Source of the DNA: Rhizaria sp. SCN 62-66
Lineage: Eukaryota > Rhizaria, unplaced
Length of the DNA stretch: 64,000 nucleotides
NCBI GenBank assembly: GCA_001724265.1
Contig: MEDY01000003.1
Coordinates: forward strand, 1 to 64,000
Direction of reading: 5' to 3'
The notes beneath the pieces were generated by a model. It was not told the origin of the DNA and did not search any database. It was given only the letters and a program-made list of their open reading frames with translations. Below, piece after piece: positions 45,480 through 57,800 of this stretch; the first letter of the stretch is position 1; the number at the start of each line of letters is the position of its first letter. A program made the translations under genes and the position numbers.

Positions 45480-46185
45480 GCTGGGCGCGGGGGGCGGGCG
45501 CGCACGCTCGCGCGCGGCGGGCTGGGCGCCGGGAGACGCGCGGGGGAGCGGCGGGCGCGGGCGCGGCGCGGGGCCGATGGCGCCTTAAAGAAAGGAGTCA
45601 GGCGCGGGCGCGGGGTACGCGGGGAAGCGGAGGCCGCTGGGCTAGCTGAGTTAGAGCCAATGCAGGCAATAAGTTGAGACTTTAGGCACTCGTGCGCGTT
45701 CAAGTCAGAGGTTGAGATCTGCTCGAGGAAGCCAGGAAGGCACAAATGCAGGCGCGATTGAAGTGTCGCGTAGGTCGTCGAAACGAGTGTGAAGTTTGCA
45801 GGGTTATAACGTATGAGCGGCGTTGCTGCATTGATGTAATACAAAAATAAGAACATTGAAAGTCGCGAATATTCGAAAAATCAAGTATCAGTGGGAATGT
45901 CGGTTGTTGTGTCGCGCTGCAGTCGGTCCTTTCAACTGGTCGAAAACGCTTGTCCCCCTCTGTGGCACCACAGAACGAGAGCAAGCAGCTCCTTCGTCAC
46001 TTGGTCAGGAGGAGCGTCACACAAACGAACCCGTATCTATACTGAAATCGACTCTAAATTGGATGACACTTGGATGACCTATACTGCACATCATAACTCA
46101 CATTATACTGTTATTATGTAGTTATAGCTTTTTTTCCCGCCCTATTAGCCCTGGTTGAATCCTTGTCATCACTCCTTCACGACTC
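45480..46185. other. Divergent intergenic region with a possible upstream exon
   Basis: About 700 bp between the giant gene (-) and the TBCK gene (+). The first ~110 bp next to the giant gene's ATG (45480-45590) are extremely GC-rich and open in its frame, preceded by an acceptor-like CTGAC-TCCTTTCTTTAAG at 45584-45605 on the minus strand, so they may be coding. The rest is AT-rich and should hold both promoters. Confidence 0.4.
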
Positions 46186-49100
46186 ATGAGCTCAGCCGCT
46201 CCCGTCGCGGCGCCCCCTGCCGTGCCATGCATTGGCCTGCGCCCGCTTGCTGTTGTCACATGGCACCCGTCCGTTGGCTACAGTGACGTGTCCCCCGCGG
46301 CCGCTCTCAGTGCTTCCTCGTCCGACTCATCGCGTCCCGCAGGCGCGCCCCAGCCGGGCACCAAGCTCCATACGGCAGCGACGTCCATATCATCGCGCTT
46401 TTACGAGCTCCAAGACAGGCTCCCACGTCATCCGCGCATCTGCGAGTACATTTCAGTTGTGCCCCTGCAGAAAAGTACGTCTAAGTTAGTATCCATCTTT
46501 ATTCCAGTCCACTGGTTATCCATTTCCTCCTGCTGACGTGTCGCTGCCCGGTTCTCCCCCCCTTGCCTCCACTCCCCGCACTCCCAGACCACCTGCTCCT
46601 ATCCTCGGAGCACTACCAGTCGAGCCTCGCCTCCCCCGCGCTGGCGACGCACTTCTCGCGCTCGCTCGACCTCCCCGGCCTCGCCGAGCTCGCGAGCAAC
46701 GTCTCGCAGGCGCTGTCTCACTTACACGCGCACAAGGTCGTCCACGGCAACCTGCACCTCGCCAACGTCATGATCCCGCCCTGGTCGCGCCTCTGCCACC
46801 CCGCGGGCCCCGCGGCGGCGGGTCCGGCGCGCCCGCTGGACGCGAAGCTCGCGGACCACGGGTTGCACTTCCTCAGCGACGCGGGCCGCGGTGTCAACTT
46901 CGTGCTCGGCCACCCGCTGTACCACGCACCCGAGCGCGTCCTGGCGCTCGCCGCCGCGCCCACGGCGCTCGCGAGCGCCGCGGCGGCCGCGGGCGGGGCC
47001 GGCGGCGGCGTCGCGCAGCGCTTCATGGCCAGCGCGGCGCAGGACGTGTGGGCGCTGGGCGTCATCCTGCTGCAGCTGCTGCGCGGCCCCGTGTTCGTCG
47101 CTCCCGACCGCGACAACACAAGCTCCAGCTCCAGTGCAGGTGCGAGTGCGAGCAGTGCGGGCCAGCAGCAGCAGCAGCAGCAGCTTGCGGGCTCGCTGCA
47201 ACAGCTGACCGACGCCGATGTGTCGACCGCGCTCCTTGCCCAGGCCGCCGCCTACGCAGCTTCGGTCGCCTCCTCGAGCTCCGCCTCGAACTCGAGCTCA
47301 TCGCACAGTAACAACCGCGCTGACTCCAGCGTTGCGAGTGCGGGGGACGCGGTGAGTGCGTGCGGCTTCGTGCCCGCGCCGGCCCCCGCCAAGTCCCTGC
47401 TGGAGCTGTCCCTCCGCCCATGCGCCGCCTCCTCCTCTGCCTCTGCCTCTGCCTCGGTATCCGCCTCCAGTGCGTCTGTGGACAGCCTTTGCGCCTCCGA
47501 CAGCAACAGCAGCAGCAGCAGTAGCAAGTCTCTTCTGTCGCTGGCGGCGACGCTGGCCCTCGAGCGCATCGCCAGCTCAGCCACCGCGGGCACCGCTAAC
47601 GGCTCCAAGACCGCCGGCGCTCCGCGCGCTGCCGAGTTGAGCAGCGACGTTGTCTCTGCCTTGCTCGGTGCAGGCTCCCCCTTAGACGGGGTGAGCGCCA
47701 GCGCGGTGAGCCCTTTACACTTGAGCTTCACGTCGTTCCTCGACCCCACGGTTGGCACCGGGGCCTGGCAGGCCGCCTACGCCCCCTTCACTTCCTACCG
47801 CAGCACCGCCGACGGGCCTGCGAGTGCCGACGCCGCCGGTGTGGTGACGCCCTGGTCGCTCTGCGTCGACTTTATCCGCGTCTGCCTCAGCCCGAGCCCA
47901 GCGCTGCGGCCGACCGCGCGGGACCTGCTCTCGCACCCGTTCCTCCGCGCCTTCCCACAGGGCACCTACACAGCAGTCTCCGCAGTCACTGCGGCAACGT
48001 CGTCTGCAACAAGCAGCTCGAGCGCGATCTCTAGCTCGAGTTCGAGTCGTGCGGTGAGGACGGAGTACGTTGGCAGCACGCTGCGCAAGACCGTTGTCTT
48101 CTCAGTCCCCGCCCAGTCCAAGCCCATCGCAAAGCCCCTAGCAGCTGCGCCAGCGACCGCGAGTGGTGAGCAGCAGTGGCAGCTGACCCTGCTGCTGCCA
48201 CAGTCATCCCACAGCCGCTTCGCGCCGCCGCCGCGCTTGGCGCCCATTTCGGCCAAGCCGGCGCCGGTCCCCGTGGCGCAGGCCATCGCCGACGTCGCGC
48301 TGGCCGCCATCGTGCCCGCCAGCGCCGAGGCTACGGCGGCCGCGGGCGGGACAACGCTGCTCGCGTCGGCCGCCACGCTCGGGCTGCCGCCGCCGCCGCC
48401 GCTGCCGCTGCCGCATTCAGTCGCCGCGCTCTCGCCAGATTTTGCCAGCGGCGGGCGGCTGGGCGCGTGGAGCTACTCCGAGCTGTACGAGCTCTGGCTT
48501 AACCACTCGCGCTCACTCTCAACCTCCACCTCCGGCTCCGGCGCCAAACACGCCCGCGGCGGCGGCAGCAGCAGCGGCGGCGGCGGCGGCGGTGGCGCTG
48601 GCGCGGGGCTCAGTGTGGGCGCGACGGGCGGCGCTATGGGCGGCGCGATGTCCCCTGAGCGTCTGGCGTCGGAGCTCGTGCGCGTGTGTGGGCTTCGCGT
48701 CGTGCCCGCTGTTTTCACGCTGCCGCCACTTGTCCCGCTCGGCGTGCGCTCCGCCAAGAAGGAGCTCTTCAGCGACGCATTCGACCATCACCACCACGGC
48801 GGCGCCTCGTCAGGCTCCTCCTCCACTGGCGCTGGCGCCGGCGTTCTGGCCTCAGCGTCGACGATTTCGGCGGCAGCGGCAGCGGCGCGGCGTGGGCAGA
48901 GCTCCGTGGCTTCGGCCGCGCGCGCACTCGCCGCCGCGCAGGCCGCCTCGTCGGCCTCGGCGTCGGACGCCATAACCACGGTTGCCGCGCTTGAGCGCGC
49001 GCTGGCCGCGGCGCAGCGGTCAGTGCTGTCGAGCGAGGCCTTTGTGACGGTGCGGCTCGACGAAATCTGGGCCGTCATCGTGCAGGAGACGCGGCTCTTC

Positions 49101-52100
49101 TGCGCATCGCCTGCGCTCGTGCTTCACGCCCTTGCGCGCCTCCCGCTCCCGGCCCCTGCCGCCGCCGCCGCGACGACCACGGCGATGACGGTCAAGGCCG
49201 GCGGCGCCGAGGGCGAGACGAGGACAGCGGCGACGTGGCTGGCGCCAGGCGCGGTGTTCCCGCGCTCGGCGACTGCGGCGACGTCGCTGCCGTCTCTGTT
49301 CATCTCGAGCGCGCCGCCCGCGCTGCGCGACATCTCGCGCCGCGTCGCCGCGCTTTTCACCGCGCTCTCCGCCGACGCCACCGCGCTGCCCGCGCTCACC
49401 GCCACGCCCGCCGCCGCCACCGCCACCGCGCTCACGGTTAGGGGAGGCTCGAGTGATAAGAACGCCGCGCTGACCCCCGCTGCCGCTGCCGCTGCCGCCG
49501 CCGCCGCCGCGACGACTTCCGGTGCCAGCGCACAGGCCGCGATCAACGCCGCATCGGCCGCCGCTTCGTCCGTCGCCGCCACGGTGTCTGCCGCCGGTGG
49601 CGCGGACGGCTCCGGCTCCGGCTCTGCCTCGGTGTCCCCGCTGCGGCAGGCCATCCGCACCGTGCTCTGCACGGCGTACCTGCAGGCTCTCGAGCCCGCG
49701 TCGCGCCCGCTCGTGCGTCTCGTCGCGCGGTCCTCCTCCTATGCCACCGCCGCCGCGGCCGTCGCCGTAGCGCCCTTCGCCTACCTGGCGCGCTGCTCGC
49801 TGGCCCGCGCCGCGCCGCCGCCGGCGAGCTTCGCGTCGGCGCTCTCGCAGCCGCTGGCGAGCGCATGCGTCACCGCGGCGCAGCGGCGGCGGTCCTGGCT
49901 CTCGCTGCTCTCGCTGCACCCTGAGCACGCGCGCGCGGCCTTCGCGCTGCTGCAGAGCAACGACCTGGCGCGCACGCTCGCGCTGGAGCACGCGCCCGCC
50001 GTGGACCCCGCGACGGGGGCGGTCCTGCCGTCGTCGTCGCCCGCGTCGCTGTGCGCCAACGCGGCGGCCGCCGCGCTCTACGGCGCTGAGTCCGCCACCG
50101 ACGCGCTCATCGAGAAGGACCTGGTGCGCTGCCATCAGTACCACCCGCTGCTGGCGTCGGCGCGCGGTCGCGGCTTCCTGCGCCGCGTCGTCAAGCGCGT
50201 GCTCGCCGCGCACGGCGCCGCCACCGCGCCCGCGCCCGGCACGGTCGTGCTCGCACTGCACTCCGGCGCCGACTCGGTCCCTTCCAACAGCAACATCAGC
50301 GGTGCGACCCGTGGGGGCAGGCGGTCTGCCGCTGCGGCGGCACCGGTGGCTGCGGTGTCGCTGCCCATGGTCGGCATCCCCACCGCGCTCACCGCCATCT
50401 CGCTGGCGACAATCTCCAGCTCCGCGCTTGCGCCCGCGAGCGCGAGCGCGGCTGCGGCCTCTGGCGCCGCCGCGGCGTCGCCGTCGCCTCTGCACACGCT
50501 GCACGCGGCGCTTCAGGCGTCCGTGGTGCACGCGACCGCGCTGTCGGCGGCGCACCGCAGCAACACGGCCGTGCGCGCGCACATGGCCTCGCACCTCAGC
50601 AGCAAGCGCGCGCTCTCCGCCTCGGCCTCGGCCGCTGCCGCGGTCGCCGCCGCTGCCGCCGCCGCGACGGCGACCAGCGGCGCCGCGGGCGACGGCGTGC
50701 TGTCCTCCGCGGCCGTGACGGCGGCGCTGGCGGCGGACCCCGCGGCGGCGGAGCTCGCGGCCTACACGCTGGGCATGACCGAGGCGCGGGCCGTGGTCGC
50801 CACGCTCGCAGCGGTCGTCCCCGGCGAGGGGCTGCTGCCGCACTCGGCGCTTCCGCTCGCGGGCTGCGAGATCACGGTCGCAGTGCCGCAGCAGCCGCAA
50901 CAGTCGCCACAGGCAGACGGCGGCAGCGCAGCGCCGCTGTTGCTCGACGTCGCCGTGCTGTCCGACTCGGCCTCGGCGGCCGCGGCGCGCGCGGGCGGCA
51001 GCGGTGACGCGGGGGCGCGCGCCGACGCCGGCGGCCGTGACTTCAGCTCCGCGGCCTACTCGATGCCTTACTGCTACCACGGCGACGTGTACCAGGCCGC
51101 CGCGCTGCTGTACGGCGACGCCGACGACCTGGAGCAGGGCGGCGGCGGCGGCGGCGCGGCGGGCGCGGACCACCTCGCATGCGCCGACACCAACCCGCTC
51201 AAGACGTCGCCGCAGATGCCGCTGCCCGCCGACCTCACCGCCGACGCTGCCGCCTCCGCCGCAAGCGCCGGCAGTAGCGGGAGTGCGTCGAGCGAGACCG
51301 CGGTCGGCAGCGCCGGCGCCGCGCTGACTGTGGCGAGCGGCGTGACGGTGCGCCACGTGGCTCTGCCGCCGCCGCCGCCGCTGGTGTACTGGCAGGGCAT
51401 GGACTCGGTCTGCGCGGTGGCGATGCTGCTGTACTGGCCGCGCGAGGACTTTGTGCTCGCCGTCACGTCGCGCATCATCTCCAAGTACCTGCGCGGTATC
51501 TACGTGCCCGACAACGGCAAGACGGTTGCCAAGTTGCTCACGCTATTCTCGCAGCTGCTGACGTTCCACGACCCCGAGCTGGCGGTGCATCTGCACCGGT
51601 CCATGTACACGCCCGACATCTTCGCGCTGCCGTGGTTTTTCACTCTCTTCTCGCACTCGCTCTCGCTGGAGAAGACTCACGCGCTCTGGGACGTGCTGCT
51701 GCTGCACCCGCCCGAGATCCTCGTCCACTTCGCCGTCGCGCTCCTCACCTCGCTGCGGCTTCCGCTGCTGGCCTCCGACGTCGGCGGCTGTGCAGTCACG
51801 CTGTCCAAGGCGATGGCGACGCTCGACGTGCCCGCCACGGCGCAGGCCGCGGTGCGCTCGCTCTACGGCACGCCCACGGCTTTTTACCTCGCCTCGCCCT
51901 GGGTCCACAGCCTTGACGAGGCTGTCACCGCGCAGGCCAGCGCCGCGGCCGCCGCCAAGAAGGTTGCCTTCCCCGACTCCGTGAGCAACGCCGAGAGCGC
52001 TCTTGTCCTCGCCGGCGGCAACGGTGGGAGCAAGGACGACGACGGCGACGGCGCCTCGGCGGGGACCGGCGGCGGCGCACTGGCTGCGTACCGCCGCTCC

Positions 52101-54623
52101 GGGCTCGCCGTGGCGCAGCTCTCGGCCGCGCACCTGTTCTCGCTTGTGCGCGGCGCCAAAACCGTCGCGGCCGTGCTGCAGAAGGCGCTGTTCGAGGCCG
52201 AGTGCGCCGACGCCGACGCCGCCGTCGCCGCCGAGGCCGCGCGCACGGGGCTGCTGCCGACCGCAGAGGCCGCCGCGGCCGCCGCTGCGAAGCGCAAGCG
52301 CGACGCCGGGGAGACGGGCTTCGGCCCCGCGCGGCAGAACTACTCGTCGCTGCTCGTGGTCGACTGCACGATGCAGCAGACGCTCGCGACTTCGCAGCTG
52401 TTCCCGCTCATGACGGCGCACCCTGAGCTCGTCGGTTCCTGGGCGCCCAGCAGCAGCAGCAGCGGTAGCGGCGGCGCGGGCGGTAGCGCTGGCGCTACTG
52501 GGAGCGCTTCGTTCGCATCGGCGCACACTGGCGTTGCCGGTAGCCCCGGGTTTGCGGCCGCGAGCGGGCTGCTCAGCGGCAGCGTGGCCTCCTCGGGCGG
52601 CTCCGAGCTGCCGCCACCCTCGCGCCTGGGACTGGTGGTGACCTTCTCGCCCGCGCGGCACCTCGCCACGAAGCGCGCGCACGCGCAGATCCGCCACATG
52701 CAGTCGCAGGGCCACGTGGTTGACCCCGCCGCGGTGCTCGCGCAGGCCGTCGCCGACTCCGCGGCCGCGGGCGTGCCCGTCGCGGCCGACGACGCCGTCG
52801 CCGCGGTGCTCTCGCAGCTGCCCTCGCTTGCCGACTGCCCGCCGCCGACCGTGGTGCCCACCGTGTTCACGGCCGCCGCGGCCGCCGCGGGCGGCGCCGT
52901 TGCGGTCGCGGGTGGCGCGGCCGTGGGCGCCGACGGTGCCGGCGCGAGCGGGTTCTCGTCTGCGCCGACGACCGCGGGCGCGACGGCGATGGACCCCACG
53001 TTCTGGTTCTCGACGCACAACCACCCGACGGTGATCATCGTCGGCCAGGACCGCAAGTCCGCGCTGCAGATCGCGCGCAAGCTCATCTCGCGCCGCGTGC
53101 GCCGCGTCTGCGTCGTGGGCGACGACTCCCCCGCGCTCGCGCTCAGCACGCTACTTGCCGCCGAGACCGCCACGCGTGCGCGCGTGCGTGCGCAGGTCGC
53201 CGCCGAGCAGCAGCAGAAGGTGATGCGCGAGAAGGCGGCTCACGCGTCGTACCGCCAGTCGCTCGGGCTGCCTGCGGTGCCCGAGCCCGCCAAGCCGCGC
53301 GGCGCCAACGCGGCCGCCGCTGCGCCACCGGGCAGCCGTACTGCCGCGGCCGCCGCGGCCGCCGCCGCTGCGAGTGGCGGCGGCAACGCAAACGCCAAGC
53401 CAGTCCTTGCGGTCGCGTCCAGCGTTGTCTCTAGTCACCGCCCCGCTCCCGCGAACAATGCAAGTGCTGCAGGTGCTGCTGCGAGTGCAGCTGCGAGTAG
53501 CGCGCCGCAGTCCACTGTCATGGCCAGTCTTGCCGGCCTGTCGCCGACGTCGCCGCACGCGCCGCCGCCTGCCGGCGATGCCGACGCGAGTGCCGGCGCC
53601 AACAGCGGTGCGGCGAAGGCTGGGGCTCGCGGTGGAGTGAGAAACGGCGTCGTTGAGCACAACAAGGACGGTAGTCTCGATGAGATGTTCCTGGTCTCTG
53701 CGAGCAGCACGAGCAACACCGCCAGTGCTAAGCCTGCGGCGGCGAGTACCAAGCCCGCGGCGCCTGCGGCTGCGACTGCTTCACCTGCGATTGCTGCGGC
53801 TGAGAGCAAGAAACCCTCCACAGAGGCCGCTGCGACCGCGAGCGCGGCCGCTTTTGCAGCCGCAGCACCGAGTGGCGCTGGGTCGACTGCCGCAGACTCT
53901 GCCACGGCCGCTCCTGCGGCAACTGGCGCTGAACAAGGACCCGAGCAGCCGCCCGGTGCGGCTGCGGCGGGCAGCCAGTCCGGTCTCGGCTCCTACCTGT
54001 CTTCCTGGTGGGGCGGCGGCAAGAGGCCTGACGCCTCTACCGCTGGGGCCGCCGCCCCTGCTGCTGCCGCCGCGCCCGGTGCCACCACTGCCGCCGCCGC
54101 CGCCGCGCCTGTGACCGCCGCTCCGGCTGCCATGCAGGTCGCCGCGGGCACACTGAACCCCGAGGGCAGCGGCGAGGTTGCGCCCGAGGAGCCGCTGCCG
54201 CTGCCGTTCGTCATGCCCAGCGAGTTCTGGGTTAACGTCGGCCACTACCGCGACACGACCGTTGCGCTCAAGAACGGCGAGGAGCCGTACCGCATGACGC
54301 GCGTGCGAGTGTCGAGCGCGATGACGGTCAAGGAGTTTGCCGCGTTCAAGGAGCTGCGGCTGAGCGAGTTCGGCGTCATGACCCCGCTCGTATGGGGCTG
54401 CCGCATGCACGACCCCGACGGCGCCACGCGCGTGCATCTGGACATGAAGCTCAACCGGACGCTGTCGCTGCGGCAGGCAATCAAGGCCGAGCTGGCGCCG
54501 AGCATTGGAGCGCTGATCGAGACACTCGTGAACAAGGGCCATTTGAACGGCAAGGTCGGCTATGAGGGACCGGAGTTCTACTTTGTGTGCAGGTACATGG
54601 ATGTGTCCAAGTTCGGTTATTAA
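46186..54623 (+). CDS. TBCK: TBCK homologue: pseudokinase, TBC and rhodanese-like domains, greatly enlarged
   Basis: Exons 46186-46474 and 46588-54623 give 2,774 residues ending at TAA, about three times animal TBCK (~890). Kinase-like domain: HPRICEYISVV, then LLLSSEHYQSSL after the splice, HGNLHLAN at about residue 149 where active kinases have HRDLKxxN, ADHG near 185 for DFG, and DVWALGVILLQLL. The missing catalytic Asp makes it a pseudokinase, as in TBCK. TBC domain: IEKDLVRCHQY near residue 1271 (arginine finger kept), YWQGMDSV near 1697 (glutamine finger kept), then FSQLLTFHDPEL and PDIFALPWFFTLF. Rhodanese-like part: LLVVDC near 2018 and VIIVGQDRKSA near 2246, without an active Cys, as in animals. 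Residues 2638-2774 form an extra globular C-terminus I do not recognise. The TBC fingers suggest Rab-GAP capacity; TBCK acts in endosomal/lysosomal and mTOR-linked processes. Confidence 0.92.
46475..46587 (+). other. TBCK intron
   Basis: Donor GTACGT, acceptor after CTCCCAG, 113 bp, phase 1. The alternative acceptor at 46507 leaves the downstream frame wrong. The chosen join gives VVPLQK-N-HLLLSSEHYQ, which aligns with the same region of animal TBCK. Confidence 0.85.
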
Positions 54624-54878
54624 GCAATATGTGCGATGACAAGTCCGCACGATTGTGGCATGCTTCATAGTGTTTTAATGAGAAGCACGTGGCTGTGTTA
54701 CTATTGTTGTTGATAATTCTATAGTTGTATTTGGTTTGTTTAAAACACAATTTTCCTTTCTAATATATAATTATTCGTAGAATACACGTTATGCACTTAA
54801 TATCATGTCAATTATGTTGTTAATGTTGCTCATAAGGCTCAATCATCATGAGCAACGCTCATTCGTGCGAAAGTATTG
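54624..54878. other. Short convergent intergenic region
   Basis: 255 bp of AT-rich DNA shared by the 3' ends of the TBCK gene and the next giant gene. Nothing else seen. Confidence 0.5.
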
Positions 54879-57800
54879 TCACTGCTGCTGTGCTTGATCT
54901 TGTGGTTGCTGCTGTCTAGCAACTTCTGCTTGTTCCTCCTCAAGGCCTCTCATAGTCACAGGTTCCCCCGCAGCACTGCCATCAGCGCTTGCTGCTACCA
55001 TCACGGCACCCGTGGTCGCTGCTGTAGCGGAAGCAGTGGCCGACGTGGCCTCGGCCTCCGTTGCATCCTCAACAGGGATGGTCACGATCAGACCTGGTGC
55101 CGGAGTCACAGACAAAGTGCCCGCAGGAATAGGCGGTGTAGCGTGAGTCTGCTGCTGGCCAATGAGCACGGGAATGGCAGTGGCAGCAGTGCTTTCCGCC
55201 GCGGGTTCAGCAGCGGTTGCGACAGAGATGACGAAAGGTGGCTCAGTGACAACATGCGTCACCGCCTGACCGATACCAGCAGCATCCGTGTTTACGTCCG
55301 TGCTGCTAATATCGTTGTTGCCAAAGACAGCTGCGTTTTCATTAGCTGCAGTTTCCAATACAGACGGAGGAATGACGATATGAGACTGAGACAGCTTGCG
55401 CGCTGGCCGAAGCGGAGCAGCGAGTGCAGGCGGGAGCGGCCTCGTCGTCACATCACTCGTTTCCGTTGAGAGCCCCATAAACGACCCCGACCTCGTATGC
55501 CCACGACCTGGCAGCGAGAGGAGACCCTCGTTGAGACCAGCAATTGTCGGGCTGGCCAGCGCAGTGCTTGCACCGCCGCTCGCGGCAGATACGGTGGGGC
55601 TCGTCACTCGGGAGCCGGAGCTGGTGTCGTTGACTGGACTAGCGAGTGCGTGGCCTCCACTGGCGGTGTCAGAGGTGGTGTGCGTCGGACTAGCAAGAGC
55701 AGTACGACCAGTGTTGTTGTTATTGCTGACTTCTGTCCCTGCAACAACCACTGTTGCGTTGTTGTCAGAAGTAGGAGCATCAGATGGGGATGTTGCAAGG
55801 TTATTTCCATAGAAATGAACATCACTAAACAGGCCACGCTTATCGTCACTGACAGTGGTTTCCAGAGCAATGTTGGCACTGTGGTTCGAATCAGTTGGAA
55901 GAGCTGTTGCCGCTAAAGTTGCGTCAACAGCAGTCACAACAGTCACGTCATCTTGCTTCTGCTCATGCTCGGACGCGGACACAAACTCAGGCCGATGGAA
56001 TTGTGAAGGTGAATGTAATAATCCCTGCCCACGCTGCGGGTCGTCAAATGATCCACCACTCGGTGTACCACGCTCTGCGTCCTCTTCTTCCTCCTCCATC
56101 ACAGAGCTCACAGCGCGCGCGCGGCCCTGATGACCGAGGCGCTGACCGGGGCCCAAGATGGTAGGTGACAGAGTCACATTTGGAACCAGAGTTCCCGTAG
56201 CGCCTGCGCTGTCCACAGGTTGCCACATTGATGGTTGCTGATGTTGCGTAAAGGCGTCTTGTGCCTCCTCGTTAGCACCAGCTTCATCCAAAGCGCGGCG
56301 TGCAGTGGCAGCGTCAATTGCGTTGGCAATCGCGTTCGCCTCAGCAGCAGCTTCAGCAGCAGCTTCTTCCTCTGTTTGCGGCTCCACAGTCGCCGTACGC
56401 GTATCATCCGCGTCATCACCCTCTTCCACCCCGCCAAATTGACGCCCGTTGATACGGCGCATCGCACTGTCTTGACCTGCTGACTCCCCAAATCCATCGG
56501 CACCGTCGTAGAACCGATTGCCTTCGCCACCGTAGTGGTCGTTGCTGCTTTGGGTGTAGTCGTACGCAACAGGGTCAGGCACGCCCCACCCAGAGCCCAG
56601 AGTACCACTATTGACGTTCGCTGCCCAGGTGGCACCGCCCCACGGGTCCGCTGTACCCCACCAGTCGTTGCCGCTGCTCGCGCTCGCACCAGCGGTGCGC
56701 GGCGACTGATCCTGCGTTGGTGCAAGGAACGACGGTGACCCAAACGTATTGAGGGCGCCGAGAGCTGGCGTGGTCGGAGACGCGGCTGAGACTCCAGGAC
56801 TGTGGCCGTTGTTGGTGAAGCTTGGGCGATCAGCACTGGTGCGCACGCGTCCACGTGGCGACGTTTGCTTCAATGACGACTGAGATGACTGCGACGGCGT
56901 CAGCGACTGCGGCGTCAGCGACTGCTGTCCCACCCTCAGTTTACGTGCCTTCGCACTTGCCGTAGCATTGACAGCCGCTGCTGCCATCGCAGCCGACAGA
57001 GCGTCTCCGTCCACAAATGACGAAAGCGATTCAGTGCGTTCGTCACCGGGCAGCGCGTCGTCAGCGCCCGCCAGTACGCCGGCCACATTCTGCGCCGCGT
57101 CCGTGGCCTCGCGGGCATTTGCGCGCGCGCACCCGCGGAGTGCGCGGGCGAGCGCGGGAAGTGAACGCAGCGGAGAGCGGCGCCAGTCAAAGGACCGGTG
57201 TCGCAGCAGCGCAAGCTTGGCCGCAGCGGTCGGCTCAGGCGGCGGCAGCGGGGCAGTGGGCGTCGCAACTGCTGCCGTCGCCGCAGCTTCCATCGCAGCA
57301 GCAATCGAACGCGTGCGATGGGAAACAGGAGTTGCGTGACCGATACCAGAGATGGCCTGGACAGACCGACGCTGGCGCTGGTTGCGGAGAGCCTGTGCAA
57401 GCATCGCGGCGTTGTTCGTGTGGACGGGGTTCGACGCGACCTTGAGGATGCCAGTACCGGCCTGCGACTCGACTGAAGGACGAGACTGGGGCATCTCGCG
57501 GCGCATGTCGGACATGAGCTTGTTGTGACGTGCATGAACATCGGAGTCGCCAACCGCAACACTGCTGGCGACGACAACGTGCGCAGCGGACTTTGCAGAT
57601 ACATCACCCTTGGCCTCCTCACTGTTGTCGTGCCCAGGTATAGTGGGAGCACGGCGCGTAGGACCGAGCGAAACTGCCCGAGACTTGTCGTTTTCCAGAG
57701 TTGTTGCATCCGGGGTGCTCTTCGCCTCCATACCAGAGTCATCCTTGCGTTCGTCACTTACCGACGTGCTGTCGGCATCAGCAATGGTCTTGTCCACTCT

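Noticed and set aside
45476-45856. Minus-strand open frame upstream of and overlapping the giant gene's start
   Set aside because: It is in a different frame, its start is not ATG, and most of it is AT-rich intergenic DNA.
46475-46507. Short TBCK intron ending at the CCAG before 46508
   Set aside because: With the phase-1 donor it puts the downstream kinase-like sequence out of frame; the acceptor at 46587 restores it.
49020-53024. Minus-strand frames of 778 and 493 codons inside the TBCK gene
   Set aside because: They are Arg/Gly/Ala-rich antisense shadows; the plus strand here encodes the TBC domain with its catalytic fingers.
55885-55905. GGTTCGAATC resembling a tRNA B box
   Set aside because: It lies inside a coding frame and no matching A box or cloverleaf is visible.
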